From the NCBI GenBank assembly GCA_007258455.2, contig VDFB02358134.1:214381565-214445564 (forward strand): a stretch of 64,000 nucleotides of DNA. Direction: 5' to 3'. The notes beneath the pieces are model-generated. The model worked only from the letters and a program-made list of their open reading frames with translations, searched no databases and had not been told where the DNA came from. Every line of letters begins with the position of its first letter. Position 1 is the first letter of the stretch. This DNA is from Sequoia sempervirens (Eukaryota; Streptophyta; Pinopsida; Cupressales; Cupressaceae). The position numbers and the translations under genes are program-made. Below are positions 1 through 10,620 of this stretch, in pieces.

Positions 1-595
1 ATAATGTTAGATTTAGCTTTACAATGATGTTGGAACTTTGCCTAAACTACTATTTCAAAGAAAGGTCAAAAAGGAAAAGGGAGGTAAGAGTTCTTAGACC
101 TATAACTACTGATGAACAATGACAATGGAGGATGCTACAATGGAAAACCTTCCTATAACCGAGTTCCACTTAACCAAACAATCATACAGTCTCATGAAAC
201 TAGTGCTATATTCTAAGGTCTGTAGATTTTTAGCTGTTAATTCACCATAAAGCATGAATAAAATATGAAATTTTATGTGCAACAATGAATTTATGTTTAG
301 ACTAGCTTTACATTGCTGTTCATCATCAATAACCAAGAAAAAACATGAACATGGAAAGCATCAACACCATAGCATTCTTCGATATCAATGAACAACATGA
401 ACTAAACTACTAAAACTACTTGAAAGAACCTAGAACAACAAAGTAAATCTATCTAAATCTATCAATTGTGAGAAGATGAATCATGCAACATGTGAGAAAC
501 ATAGGAATCCACCAAAAGCAATGAAATTCTATTGAAATTTTTGTAGCATGTCTTTACAACAACTCAACTCTCTCTTGAAAATGAGAGGAGACCCC
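1..595 (-). other. Transcribed part (R/U5-like) of minus-strand element A
   Basis: This is non-coding, AT-rich sequence lying downstream, on the minus strand, of the TATA box at 596-605. I see no convincing ORF in it. Its position after a long minus-strand ORF and a TATA box copies the order U3-ORF, TATA, R, U5 in the LTRs of element B. I infer it is the transcribed end of an LTR that continues past the left edge of the window. Confidence 0.35.
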
Positions 596-605
596 CTATT
601 TATAG
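596..605 (-). promoter_or_regulatory. TATA box, minus strand (element A)
   Basis: The minus strand reads CTATAAATAG, a perfect plant-type TATA box. It lies about 100 bases beyond the stop codon of the minus-strand ORF of element A. Transcription would run toward the left edge, starting roughly 25-30 bases downstream. Confidence 0.5.
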
Positions 606-701
606 TTTTCCAAAAGTGAAATGAATGGCCATGATTTACTCTCATTAATGTGTGGCCAAGATTCATTTTACATTAGGGTTTCACCTACCCCCCAAAATTT
701 A

Positions 702-1177
702 CTAATATAAAATATAATTTTGTCTCATTCCTATTTTTCCCTGTAGTGCCCTAACACTATAGTAGTTTTGTCTTCTAGTGACTACCTTCTTTTTCTCAGC
801 TTATATTGTCAGGAAATCATCATCTATAACTGGCTTTCCCTCATTCTTCTGAAGAGTGGCATACTCCAAAACATTTCCAATCAGTACCTAAATCTTGTTC
901 CACTCCATGATATCAGATTGAAGAACTTGGAAGGTCAACTTCTTAGATCTACTAGTGATTTTTTCCTAGTTCTTATTTCATTTTGGCATGGCCTTAATTA
1001 CCTATTCAGATTGAATGAATTCCCTAGCAGCAAAATCCATGAACTCTGGCGTTAGTGAGTTTTTTGCCCCTTGCTCCATATTTTTATGGAAGTATGGCCT
1101 TATCATTTTCTGATCTAGCTCCACGATAGGCATATCGTAGTTCATCATCAACTTTAAGTAATCTTCACTGTCCATCC
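702..1177 (-). pseudogene. 3' part of element A ORF (split by element B)
   Basis: This is the C-terminal portion of the long minus-strand ORF whose 5' portion lies at 52455-56264. From 1172 downward the reading frame encodes a charged stretch beginning DSEDYLKLMMNYD. It continues with several in-frame stops to a TAG at 702-704. If the 5-base target duplication is counted once, its frame continues exactly from the frame read at 52455-52620, which ends WVKEH. The predicted tail is hydrophilic and probably helical. Its function is unknown. The whole protein is related to the ORF in the LTRs of element B. The frame continuity is seen in the sequence; that the ORF belongs to a retroelement LTR is inference. 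Confidence 0.55.
1173..1177. repeat. Left target-site duplication of element B (decayed)
   Basis: The left flank of B is CATCC and the right flank at 52455-52459 is TGTCT. The three mismatches are all transitions, and a common ancestor CGTCC would explain them by C-to-T decay (CG giving CA on one side and TG on the other). Counting the five bases once restores the reading frame of the interrupted minus-strand ORF. Confidence 0.5.
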
Positions 1178-1399
1178 TGTTGGAGCAAAAAAATCCATAT
1201 TGGTTGTTCTACACACCTCCATTTTCACTCATCCTCCCACATCCACTATATGCTCTGTCTCCATTTCACAGTAATTGACATTAATATAAAATACCAAAAT
1301 AAGGCCCTTGATCATTACAATAAAATGAAGTCCCTACTTGAAAATTTCTCCTAGCATCACATGGCATGTTGCCAAGACAATGCTATATTAGAGAGAGAA

Positions 1400-2215
1400 T
1401 CACCATAGTCTCTTTGACACAAGTAGAAAGGGCTGATAAGAGTTGTAGATGAGACTCTTGAATGCCTAAGAGACATATTCAAATGTCTTACTTCCAAGCT
1501 AAAGAATGATATTGTCTAAGAGACTTAGAAATGTCGAGGAGAGAGTCTAACATGTCTCATCGACAAATCATATGAAGCATTCAACATTCAGGAAACAAAT
1601 AAAACATCTCTTTGACACTAAGAGATAATCAAAAAATAAATGATAAATCACTGGTAGAATAGCACAAATGAATTGAAATATCAGAGAGACATCAAAATAT
1701 CGAAGAGAGAAGCAAGGAAGTCTCTTTGACACTTAAGGAGAAAAATATTGGCAAGACATAGAGACATTGAACAAACACTAGATAAGGTCTCATTGACATC
1801 CTAAAATGATATGTCAAGGAGACATAAAATATCAAGAAGACATCATCAAAAGTTTCCTCGACATTCAGGCACAAGTTATCGATGAGACTAAGAGATGTTA
1901 GAGAGAGGTGACCATGGGTCTCCCTGACATAACAAAGTCACATCTAACATCATTAGAAAATATTATCACTAGGGGAAGAAATAAAGACATGTCGAGGAGA
2001 TAGGATTGTCGGAAAAATAAATCCACCAGTCTCATCAACAAAAATAGAACTATAAGGGAGAAAACTAAGAAGTAAATGTCGAAGAGACATTGCAATATCG
2101 ATGAGAGAAACTTGAATGTCTCTTAGACATTTCTCAAAAGATAGCCAAGGATATTGAAGAGAGATATAGATGTTGTGATTAGAGTCTCATCGAAAAAATA
2201 TAAAATAATTTTCAC
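1400..2215. repeat. Array of alternating inverted motifs in B U3 (first copy)
   Basis: Degenerate copies of GTCTCWTYGACAT and of its reverse complement alternate irregularly. Examples are at 1408 (GTCTCTTTGACAC), 1531 (ATGTCGAGGAG), 1553 (ATGTCTCATCGACA), 1785, 1813, 1854, 1988 and 2073. I count at least fifteen. The same array is in the 3' LTR at about 46960-47760. The opposed copies could pair as hairpins in single-stranded RNA or DNA. Confidence 0.6.
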
Positions 2216-2517
2216 CAAATTGATTTGGCTGGATTAAGTCATTGAAGAGACAATTTCCATTAATACACAAGTTGATAGGAAGAGTGGCACGAGAGCCATT
2301 TATGAACCAGAGCTAAATCAAACATGTTAAAGTTCGATAAATTCAACCTCTAAGAAATAAGAATTCACTACACATTGTGGCTAAGCAACCAGAGGATGGA
2401 GTTGGATGAAAGCAATCAACTCAAAATTCTTGGCGTTCACTAAAGTAAGTACACCTTGGCTCAACTAAACATAAGTTTTTTTAATATAGATTAAAGTACA
2501 ACACCGTTAGGGTTAAA

Positions 2518-5500
2518 ATGGATAAAACCCTAGAGAAGACAAGAGCAAAGAACAAAAAAATTGAAAGTAGACCTCTAAATCAATACTTAATAGAGTTGTG
2601 TCCTGGGTCTGGGCCAAAAGCATGAAGAATAGCTTAGTTAAACCCATCATGTGAGACCCTAGAGGACAAGCATAAGAATTTGGGAGATGTATGGACTCTG
2701 CACAGAGGCTATGATTTGTTCATATATCATTATAGCAATAAGTACAGATATAGCCCAGTCTCAAACCCATGAAATTTGAATATAGGAAAACTAGTAATGC
2801 CAAATGTTTTTGTGAACGTAGAATTAGTTAAAGCACTAGCAAAGAATTATAATCCCAAAACAAGGGGAATTCATTTGCATGATGGTTCACAATTTATGAT
2901 CATAACAAGGGATTATATTTGTATGGTTTTCCAATTGGACACTTCTTTGAAAATGAAATTACGGTTGAGAGAATTTTTGGAAGAGTATTGCTCAATGGAT
3001 CTGAGCTACAAGAGGTGGAAGTTGCCTCTACACAGACCCAAAGGTCCAAGAAATCAATCCATGAGGTTTTCCAGTAATGAAAATCCCCCATTCTCTGTAG
3101 AATTGTTTGAAGAATACTATCAGTACACATATTATTCAGCTGGCCAAATATTGGGAGTTGAGGCTCTTGTTAACATGACTATAGCTTCCATGGTTTTGGC
3201 CGTGGACATTCAGAGTCAAGATGCCAATCCCTATGACTATACAAAGTATCTATCTGAGGCCATTAATAATACTCTTAATACTATTAAGAATAACAGTGAA
3301 GCTATCAATTTCAAACACTATTCACTTATTATGCATATGATACTGTATGAGGTCCAGGTGATGGGGATATGGGGTGAAGAATTGAGTGTAAAAGATCTGG
3401 ACAGTGATGGTAATTCTAGACCAATGCAAATGTGGACATCAGTCTAGGATAATAGATGTGGGAGATCCCACTAGTTTTACTTTTAGGAGCATTTTGTTAA
3501 ACCCTTATATAAATTGCTTGGCCACAAATGTGACTATAATCTATCCCCAAAAGTATAGAGGCTTCTCCGACCAAAGGATAAATTCCATGATGCAAAGATA
3601 AACCACAATTGGGGAGATTTGTATGCGTTTGCTGATTGTATTGTCATTAGAATCTATGGATTTGAGGCAACACCATATTTACTACCTAAGACTATGCCAG
3701 ATAGAGTTGCTTATCTTGAGATTATAAGAGAATTGTCTTATTCAGCCTTCATGCATCTAAAAAGCTATGCAAAGGAAAACCTTCATGCCTTCTACTTTGT
3801 GCTTTGGTGATTTCACTATTATTGTTGATTTAGGGTATGACTTTGTTGGAAGCAAGTTAAATTATTATGGCTTTCTAGTTTGAAATAAGAGGAAGAATTT
3901 TGACCCTGAGCACTTTATATATGATTCCAAAATTTCTTAGAAACTAAAAGGATATGAGAATGAGTTTGATGTTGATGATGTTATTAGGAACTGTGAGGAC
4001 AGTCAGGCGATCATGAGAGAAAATACATACGACATAATTGTTATGGCTGAGACCTAGAGGTTGAACACTAATCCATCTTATGTGGATCTTTTCATGAAAT
4101 CCAAGACCCCATGGAAAGAGTTGAGCAATTGATTCAACATGAGGAAGAATTAATAAAAGATGTTCCTTTGGTGGAATTTCAGAAGAGAATAAGTGTTGGC
4201 TCTAAGAGGCAAGCAAAAAATATAACACCACTAGGCCACTTGTCACCACAATCTACCCCAGAGGTAGGCTTCTTAGTTAATACCCCAATGACAGTTTAAG
4301 AGGATGCTGAAGGGGAAGAAGAGGTCACACAAATCAATGCTCTTGTCATTTAGTAATATGAAATTCCACTAGAAAGGAGTGTAATCAAATTTCAAGCTTT
4401 TGATGAGTTATCTGATGATGTGAGACATCAAGCCAATCAAGAGTTCATTGTAGATGATTCCTCTATCCAAACTCTTGAATTTAAATCTTTCATCTATGAA
4501 CATAAATGAAAGGTGGTGAGGGAGAGGTTGAAGGACATTGACCCTGAGGAGGAAGCATATGCTTTAAAAGAACTTCAGCCTGAAATTGATAAAGAGATGA
4601 AAAACATGATTGCTAAAAGAGGAAGAGCATTGTTGAAAGAAGTCAGGGTTATGCTCCTTCTAGGATGGGACATCAAGTTGGCCATTGTATTTGCTATTTT
4701 TCTAAAGAGAAAAAATAAAACCTTGCACATGAAAAATGAAGCTGGTGACAAGATCTACATTGGATCAAGATTAAATCCTAATAATACTACTTTGCAAATA
4801 TGGGCACTCTATCCACTAGGAAAAAAGACTTCCCTAGTTGATCATGATCAAAATTTTGGACATATTTTGGTGCAAAGAGTAGAAGAAATAGATCCCATGG
4901 AAATTGCTAATTTGAGTTTGAATGTGGCCAAATTCACGAAGGCTCAAATTCAAAAACTGGTAAGGGATAAAAGGGGACTGGAAGAAGAGAATGAGAGGTT
5001 AAAATAGGAGCTAATCAACTATAGGGATAGACTACCTTCTTCTTATTCATGGCTCTATTCTCCAGTAATTGAACATAAGAGAAAAGTGCTAGAAACAATG
5101 TCAGAACTACCTATTGGAAACACTGACATGAGAAATTGCAGAAGGAACAAGAAGAGTTAAAGGGAAAGCTCAAAACCAATACCTTTGAAATGGAATTAGA
5201 AATAGTCTGCATGAGATTCGAAGATATGAATAAGAATGTTGAACAATTTTGGCATATTCATGATAAAACATATGCAACATTATTGGAAAACACCAGATTG
5301 AGTGATAAAATGAAGGAAGCAGAGTCTCACATTATTACAAAAAAGGAGGATAACTCTATTGTGCTACAAGAATACTAGGAACTCATGAAAGCTCATAAGG
5401 ACTTCCACAACATCCTGAGACAAGAGTTAAGTGACTTTAGTCAGCCACTGAGTATGCCCTTACCCAATTTCTTTGAGGAAACAAAATTGAAAGATTAGGA

Positions 5501-5794
5501 TACATAGAAGGATGAAATAGCCAACTATTTACTAGTTGTTCTTGATGCAATTAATGATGAAGATGAAGTGCTTAAAATAACACATAGACAACTAGGAAGA
5601 ATCTTCGAGTTGGAGTATGCCATGAAAGATATTATACATAATGCAGAAACTCATGCCAAAAGTGGGTATATGGAGCATTTGTTGAAGATCAACTTTATTA
5701 TTACACAGGTGAAGTAGGAGAGGAGTAACAGGGGTTATGGTTTGATGGTTATGGATACACGATCATGGTGCATGAGCCTTGAATAAGTCTTAGA
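2518..5794 (+). pseudogene. U3-encoded ORF of element B, 5' LTR copy
   Basis: I do not recognise this family. The start is the ATG at 2518, because the frame from there (MDKTLEKTR) is shared with the 3' LTR copy at 48068. The frame holds past 3800. It includes IHLHDGSQFMIITRDYIC near 2866, GHKCDYNL near 3520 and RIYGFEATPYLLP near 3648. The second half is charged and coiled-coil-like (about 4510-5400). Length would be about 1,080 codons. Stops include TAG at 2635, 3445, 4055 and 5005, all shared with the other LTR, plus private stops and small indels. It lies in U3, upstream of the LTR TATA box, so in a genomic transcript it would come from the 3' LTR, downstream of pol. A minus-strand relative exists in element A. 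Function is unknown; a very diverged plant-mobile-domain-like fold is possible but weakly supported. Confidence 0.65.
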
Positions 5795-6110
5795 TGACCA
5801 TGAGTACTTGTTGGAGATTAATGGACTATAGTGCATTCACCAACAAACTCTTAATATTTTCATGTTTATGCTAATTATGTTTTATTTATGAAACAATGTG
5901 AATTTTTGTAAATGAGCCTGAAGCTTGTTGCTTCCCATACAAATAGGGAAAATAGGGCCTAATTTTGATATCATCATTATCATCATCACATTTCATTCCA
6001 TTAGAGTAGGCATTAGTAAGAAGATAGATTGCATAATTCGCCCATCCATACCATATTTCAAAGACTTCTGTTATAATGCTTATATTTTGAAGTAATACAA
6101 TGGAGCAGAC

Positions 6111-6120
6111 TATATATAAA
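6111..6120 (+). promoter_or_regulatory. LTR TATA box of element B (5' LTR)
   Basis: TATATATAAA is followed by ORF-free sequence up to the LTR end. The aligned position in the 3' LTR (51651-51660) reads TATTTATAAA. It lies about 320 bases after the end of the U3 ORF, which places that ORF in U3. Confidence 0.5.
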
Positions 6121-6917
6121 TCGAATTTCATTTTCAGTGTTCAATTACATGTTGATTTTCATGCTCATTTATTACTTTGTTGTCTCCAAAGTGGTTTGTT
6201 CAAGTTATTTAAATATGCATAATTTATCAGAGCACATTTTCTCTTATTGTGTGAAAGAGTTGACTGGTTTCTAAGTTGATGAGAATTAAAATCCTTTCTG
6301 ATAGTTTACTTTAATTGGTCTCTACTCAGGGTTAAAATTGTTTTAAAGAATTTGTGTTGATTGGTTTCCATTAACTCAAGAATTAAAAATCCTTTCACTC
6401 TTTCAAAGTAACTTGAGGGGATATCATTGGGACTATTAAATAACACTCTAATAAACAATCTTGTTTATTTGCACAAGGTGCAGACATCTCAAGTGCCTAG
6501 TAATTCAAGTTAAGTTGAACAATAGGATTTCTTATCTTACAAATATGTATCCATTCCATAATCACCACCCACTCATTGACTCCATTCACCCAATAGGAGT
6601 AGGAACTGGTCATACTTAGGATATTACAGACAAAATACAATTCACAATATTTAATTCTCAAATAATTTCAATAGGAATTAGCTATCAAAGCTTTGCATCT
6701 ACTCCACCTTCATGTGCCATAGTGAGTAGATTTCCAATTTAGGAATCACATCCAATTTTAAATCTGCCTTATTGTTCAGGTATACCCACCTAGGTCTGGT
6801 AGAGCCTAAAGAGTAGGAGGTAATCAACCTTTTTTACCTTGTTCATGGGCTAGAGGTGTGTTAAGAGATTGGCACCCTCTGATGGTTTAAAAACTTGTAC
6901 TTTTGAGACCTAGCAGA

Positions 6918-6936
6918 TTGTTGACTCTACTGGACC
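6918..6936 (+). other. Primer-binding site of element B
   Basis: Three bases after the LTR end the sequence reads TGTTGACTCTACTGGACCA. This resembles the TGGCGACTCCRCTGGGGACC type of primer-binding site found in plant Ty3/gypsy elements, with C-to-T changes and lost Gs. The following AAGCC also fits that type. The tRNA was not assigned. Confidence 0.5.
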
Positions 6937-6992
6937 AAGCCAATTCTAAACCCAAACCCCTCAATCATAGTCATTCAAAAGCATCAAAATAG

Positions 6993-7012
6993 ATTAGGGA
7001 CTCCGCTAGGAA
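6993..7012 (+). other. Second primer-binding-like sequence
   Basis: GATTAGGGACTCCGCTAGGA also resembles the TGGCGACTCCGCTGGGGA type, but lies about 80 bases inside the LTR end. Either it is a duplicated or relic site, or the resemblance is chance. Confidence 0.3.
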
Positions 7013-7085
7013 AAAGAATAAAATCATTCAAAAACCCTAAATTGTCCTACTCATGAAAGGTAGGTGGAAACTCTGAAGAAATTTT

Positions 7086-8977
7086 ATGACTGATAAAGTG
7101 AACATTAGATCAGAAAGAATAGAGCATGGACAACCAAAGATATACCATATCATCCAAAATGAATGGTAGAATATCTTTGCATTAGGAGAGCCCCAAGAAG
7201 AACAATTTTAGGTGGAAAGTAAACATGTATCCCCCAATTCAAAGTTTGGCACAAACAAGAACAAAGCAACATCTAAAAAACAAGATACACTATTCAGTGA
7301 TAAGGAGAATGTCTTTGAACAACCACATACATTGCATAATAGTTTTGAACCATTCCATGGGTCCATAAATTATGAAGATAACCTATGCAAGGATCCCCAT
7401 ACTCCATTAGGATAAGAAAAAAATAATTGTCCTATTTACCTCGACATTGATCCACATAAAACAAATGAATTTGTTGCCCAATTGAAGGAAGAAGGGGAAC
7501 AAATACAAAGTGATTATGATAAAAAAATTTCATCACAACAAGAAGGAGAAGTATAATATGCCTCTACAAGTCATTCTTTTCCTTTTGGGAATTTGGAGGG
7601 GATGACTACTCAAGAAAGAAAAGACTACATACAATGGCAGGAAGAACAACTCAATGAAAGACAACAACTGATAAAAAAGAGTCTTGATTTGAGTCAACAA
7701 CTATCCCAATTAGATGTTAATTCACCAAACCCACCCAAATACATCCCACCTCATAAAAAAGGAAGCAATACTAATGCACAAGGTTCATCTCAAAATAAAG
7801 GTGGACCTAGTTCCTTAGGAACACCCCATAACATAGTTGGAAGAAAAAATCAGCCAATGCAACACCATGTACCACAAAATCCACCCTTACACAATACAAA
7901 TATTCCACCACCTGGAAAATGATACATTCCACACCATCATGTCCCACAATAGTACCCTCCACATAATCCCCAACAAAATATGTATTAACAACCTCAATTG
8001 GAATATCATTATTACCCCATTCCCACACCTCACAATCCTTATCCACCGAACCCCTTAAGCATAAATAGACAATTTGATCTATTAGGATACCAATTGTATA
8101 TAGGCCCTACTAATAGCAATTGGAGAAACACTATTCCAAAGTTCACATGGAATATTGTCACAACAACTGGAGAACATATTAGAAACTTCAATGCCTTTGT
8201 GCAAGACATAGATATGGAACATGAGGATGCAAATATGAGGTTGTTCATGATGTCCCTAACTTAAGAAGCAAGGGATTGAATTAATAGTTTGCTCAATTCT
8301 TCATTCACCTCTATAGCAGACTTTCAGAATCAATTTTTAGAATAGTATGGAAATTAATGTGCTCCTGAGTTTTCTCTACATGAACTAATAAGTATTCAGA
8401 AACATCAAAATGAGTCAGTCTATGATTTCAATAAAATGTTCTCCAAGCTCTATAATAAAATACCACATGGATCCAAATTAATTGATCCTGCAGCTCTAAG
8501 TATTTGTCTGAAGGATTTTGATCCAAAAATAGGCTACGAGCTTAGAAAAAAATTCCATAGAAGTTTGACTGAAGCACAAAAGGTAGCCTTAACCATTGAA
8601 AATAATAGAAAGGCTGCAAGCATGACTGGCTAAAGGGACAACCTAAGGATCCCACAAAACCCCAATCCTCCCCAAAATAGACAGGAGAATCAATACAGAA
8701 ATGAAAGACCCAGACTACATGACATGCCCTACAATATTACTTGGAAAGATGGAAAATTGGTGGCAAGATCAAATATGAAGGAGACTCCTGACCCCTTGAA
8801 GAAGCATGGAGCACATGCACTAGATGCTACACCTTGGTGTTCACCTTTCCATAGACCTCATGACCCTAAACATTGTGTAATAGCTCAGGCTTGTCAGGAT
8901 GAATGGTCACAAGAAAAAGACAAGGATGGCCACACCATCAACATGATGAGATTGAGGTCTTGTTAGAATGAGGAAGG
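7086..8977 (+). pseudogene. gag: gag of element B, first part
   Basis: The ATG at 7086 opens a frame (MTDKVNIRSERIEHGQ) that stays in one phase to 8977, interrupted by stops that mostly fit CAG or CAA to TAG or TAA changes (for example TAG at 7209). The order is a charged N-terminus, a Gln-rich helix (7593-7710), a Pro/His/Asn-rich linker (7720-8060) and a capsid-like region (8090-8630). The capsid-like region includes FNAFVQDIDMEHEDANMRLF, then a retrotransposon gag segment ending ESVYDFNKMFSKLYNKIP. I see no zinc knuckle. The last segment (8724-8966) has Cys and His residues without a clear motif. The protein would form the particle shell. Element C interrupts it at 8977, and the frame resumes at 21124. 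Confidence 0.7.
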
Positions 8978-10269
8978 TGTAGACACCTAAATTTGGACAC
9001 TTACATTTGTCCAAATTTATCCCTTTTCGTCTAAATATCCACTTACTTGCATTAATTAAGTAATATTACTATTATTTAATTAATACCCCTAAAGTCCTCT
9101 AAATCTCTAATGTATCTAGTTAAATAATTAAATACCTTACCCTTCATTCTCCTTTTCCTCAAAAGAATTAAATAAATAATACATTTATTTAATTCCTCAC
9201 ATGTCACATCCTCCATCACTTTTTTTTAATCATAATCCACCTCCTAATTCTATCATTAGGGATGTTCACATGTCTAATCCATGATTAAGATGTGTCACAT
9301 CCTCCAAATTTTACAAGTTGGATCCTAATCTTCATTAGACACTAACTCTCTTCTACTAATTGATTAGCTAGTCTAATCAACGCCCTTTAGTCAACTCTCC
9401 CCATCCTCCAAGGAATTTTTAATTCCATTTTTTCTTCCCCATGTGAATTTAAAATTCACTTTTATTCCTCCAAAGCTCTTGTCTTCCCCATGTGGATCAT
9501 TGAGAGGTCACATCCGTCACATGGGTCAAGAACCTTCCATTATAAGAACCTTGTCTTATCCACAAGGTAATTCCAATCATGTGGATTTAAAATTCACTTT
9601 TATTCCCCCAAAAACTTATCTTATTCTAATGGTCCTTTCACTTGTCACCATCACTCTCATCCCAAGGTATTTGCAAGTACCTTCACATCATGTGTCCTTT
9701 TCCACATCACATGTCCTTTTCACATCTTATCCTCCACATGGAAAAATGTGAGGGCTTGTGAGTCCTCAACTCACCATATCCCTCCATCTTGGTCATGTTG
9801 GCTCAATCTTGACCATTGAATTCTCTAGAGAATTCTCCCCTAAATATAGAGGATTTCTCTTTCATTCTCTCATGATGCATTCAACTTACAAACACATTTT
9901 CAAGTTCTCCAAATTCATCTCTCAAGGAACTTCAATCACTTGCATCCATCCTCCATTGTTGAAGCTTCAAGCTTTCATTGTATCCATTTTGTTCACTTTC
10001 TCACATACCCACATATCTCATTTGAATCTTCATTTCATCAAGATCATTTTGCATCCACTTTTAACACTATTTCCATCAAGGAGCACACAATATCAACAAT
10101 ACAAGGGCCAACCAAAGATCAACTTGAGCAAAGGTAAATTCTATTGTTTTTCATCTTTTCTTTTATTTGAAGTTAAACTAGGCTAATCATTGAGGTTTTT
10201 TAGTGTTGTTTCCATATTTTTGCATTATGTTGTCCATCACTTAGGGTAGGTAAACTTCACTGCATCACA
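8978..10269 (+). repeat. 5' LTR of element C
   Basis: It is 1,292 bp, TG...CA, and aligns with 19854-21118 with scattered substitutions and an extra AT-rich stretch near 9060-9085 that the 3' copy lacks. Lines of T/C-rich sequence can be read as ORFs (for example 9443-9751 and 9758-10186), but the same stretches are LTR in both copies and have no protein motif. Confidence 0.85.
9841..9850 (+). promoter_or_regulatory. Candidate TATA box in C LTR
   Basis: TAAATATAGA occurs at the same LTR position as TAAATATAGA at 20691-20700 in the 3' copy. It is the best TATA-like element and would place U3/R near 9875. Confidence 0.4.
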
Positions 10270-10273
10270 TTTA

Positions 10274-10292
10274 TGGAACGCCCGGTGGGACC
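10274..10292 (+). other. Primer-binding site of element C
   Basis: TGGAACGCCCGGTGGGACC lies four bases after the LTR end. It begins TGG, as required to pair with a tRNA 3' CCA end. I could not assign the tRNA. Confidence 0.6.
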
Positions 10293-10365
10293 CACAAACA
10301 GGTCCCTTGCTTTTACGTTTTATTTTGTTTGACATTTTGTAGGTTTAGGTTGTAGAGAGGCGACT

Positions 10366-10620
10366 CTGTAGCTGATAGAGGTGACCCTACCCTACACAGG
10401 GGTGGACCTTCCCTAAGTTGGGTGAACCTGTCCCAACTTGGGTGAACCTACCCTCAACAGGGGCTATGCAAAAGATAGAATTTTCCTTCAGTTTTTTGAA
10501 TGGGCAAACCTGCCCCATAGATAGGTGAACCTTCCCCATAGAGGGACAAAATTTCCCTACAAAGGGGCAAACTTTCCCTAGAAAGGGGTGACCTTTCCCA
10601 AATAGAGGTGTCTACGAGGT
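10366..10620. repeat. Minisatellite, GGTGAACCTRCCC units (leader of C)
   Basis: Repeated phrases of the form GGTGAACCTRCCC, separated by short tails such as CAACTTG or CAACAGGG, recur about every 18-22 bp. A small further patch lies at 11475-11530. No ORF or motif is associated. Confidence 0.6.

Larger units (their letters stand above)
1178..6915 (+). repeat. 5' LTR of element B
   Basis: The homologous copy is 46734-52454. Similarity begins at TTGGAGC (1180; 46736) and stops abruptly after GAGACCTARCA (6915; 52454). Reading left to right, the LTR holds an array of GTCTC/GAGAC motifs, a long ORF starting at 2518, a TATA box at 6111 and about 800 bases of R-U5. Sequence outside these limits differs between the copies. 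Confidence 0.8.

Noticed and set aside
768..1055. Plus-strand ORF of 95 codons
   Set aside because: It is antisense to the C-terminal part of the A ORF, which explains its openness and has in-frame continuity across the B insertion.
3404..3601. Separate ORF overlapping the end of the first U3 ORF block, suggesting a frameshift or intron shared by both LTRs
   Set aside because: The original frame also continues through this stretch in both copies (for example HFVKPLYKLLGHKCDYNL), broken only by stops, so the other frame is a shadow.
7807..8058. Overlapping small ORFs on both strands in the Pro/His/Asn-rich part of B gag
   Set aside because: The gag frame is continuous from 7086 to 8977 apart from stops, and the others lack motifs.
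10274..10292. Possible tRNA gene fragment
   Set aside because: There is only a match-length primer-binding site next to an LTR, with no cloverleaf around it.
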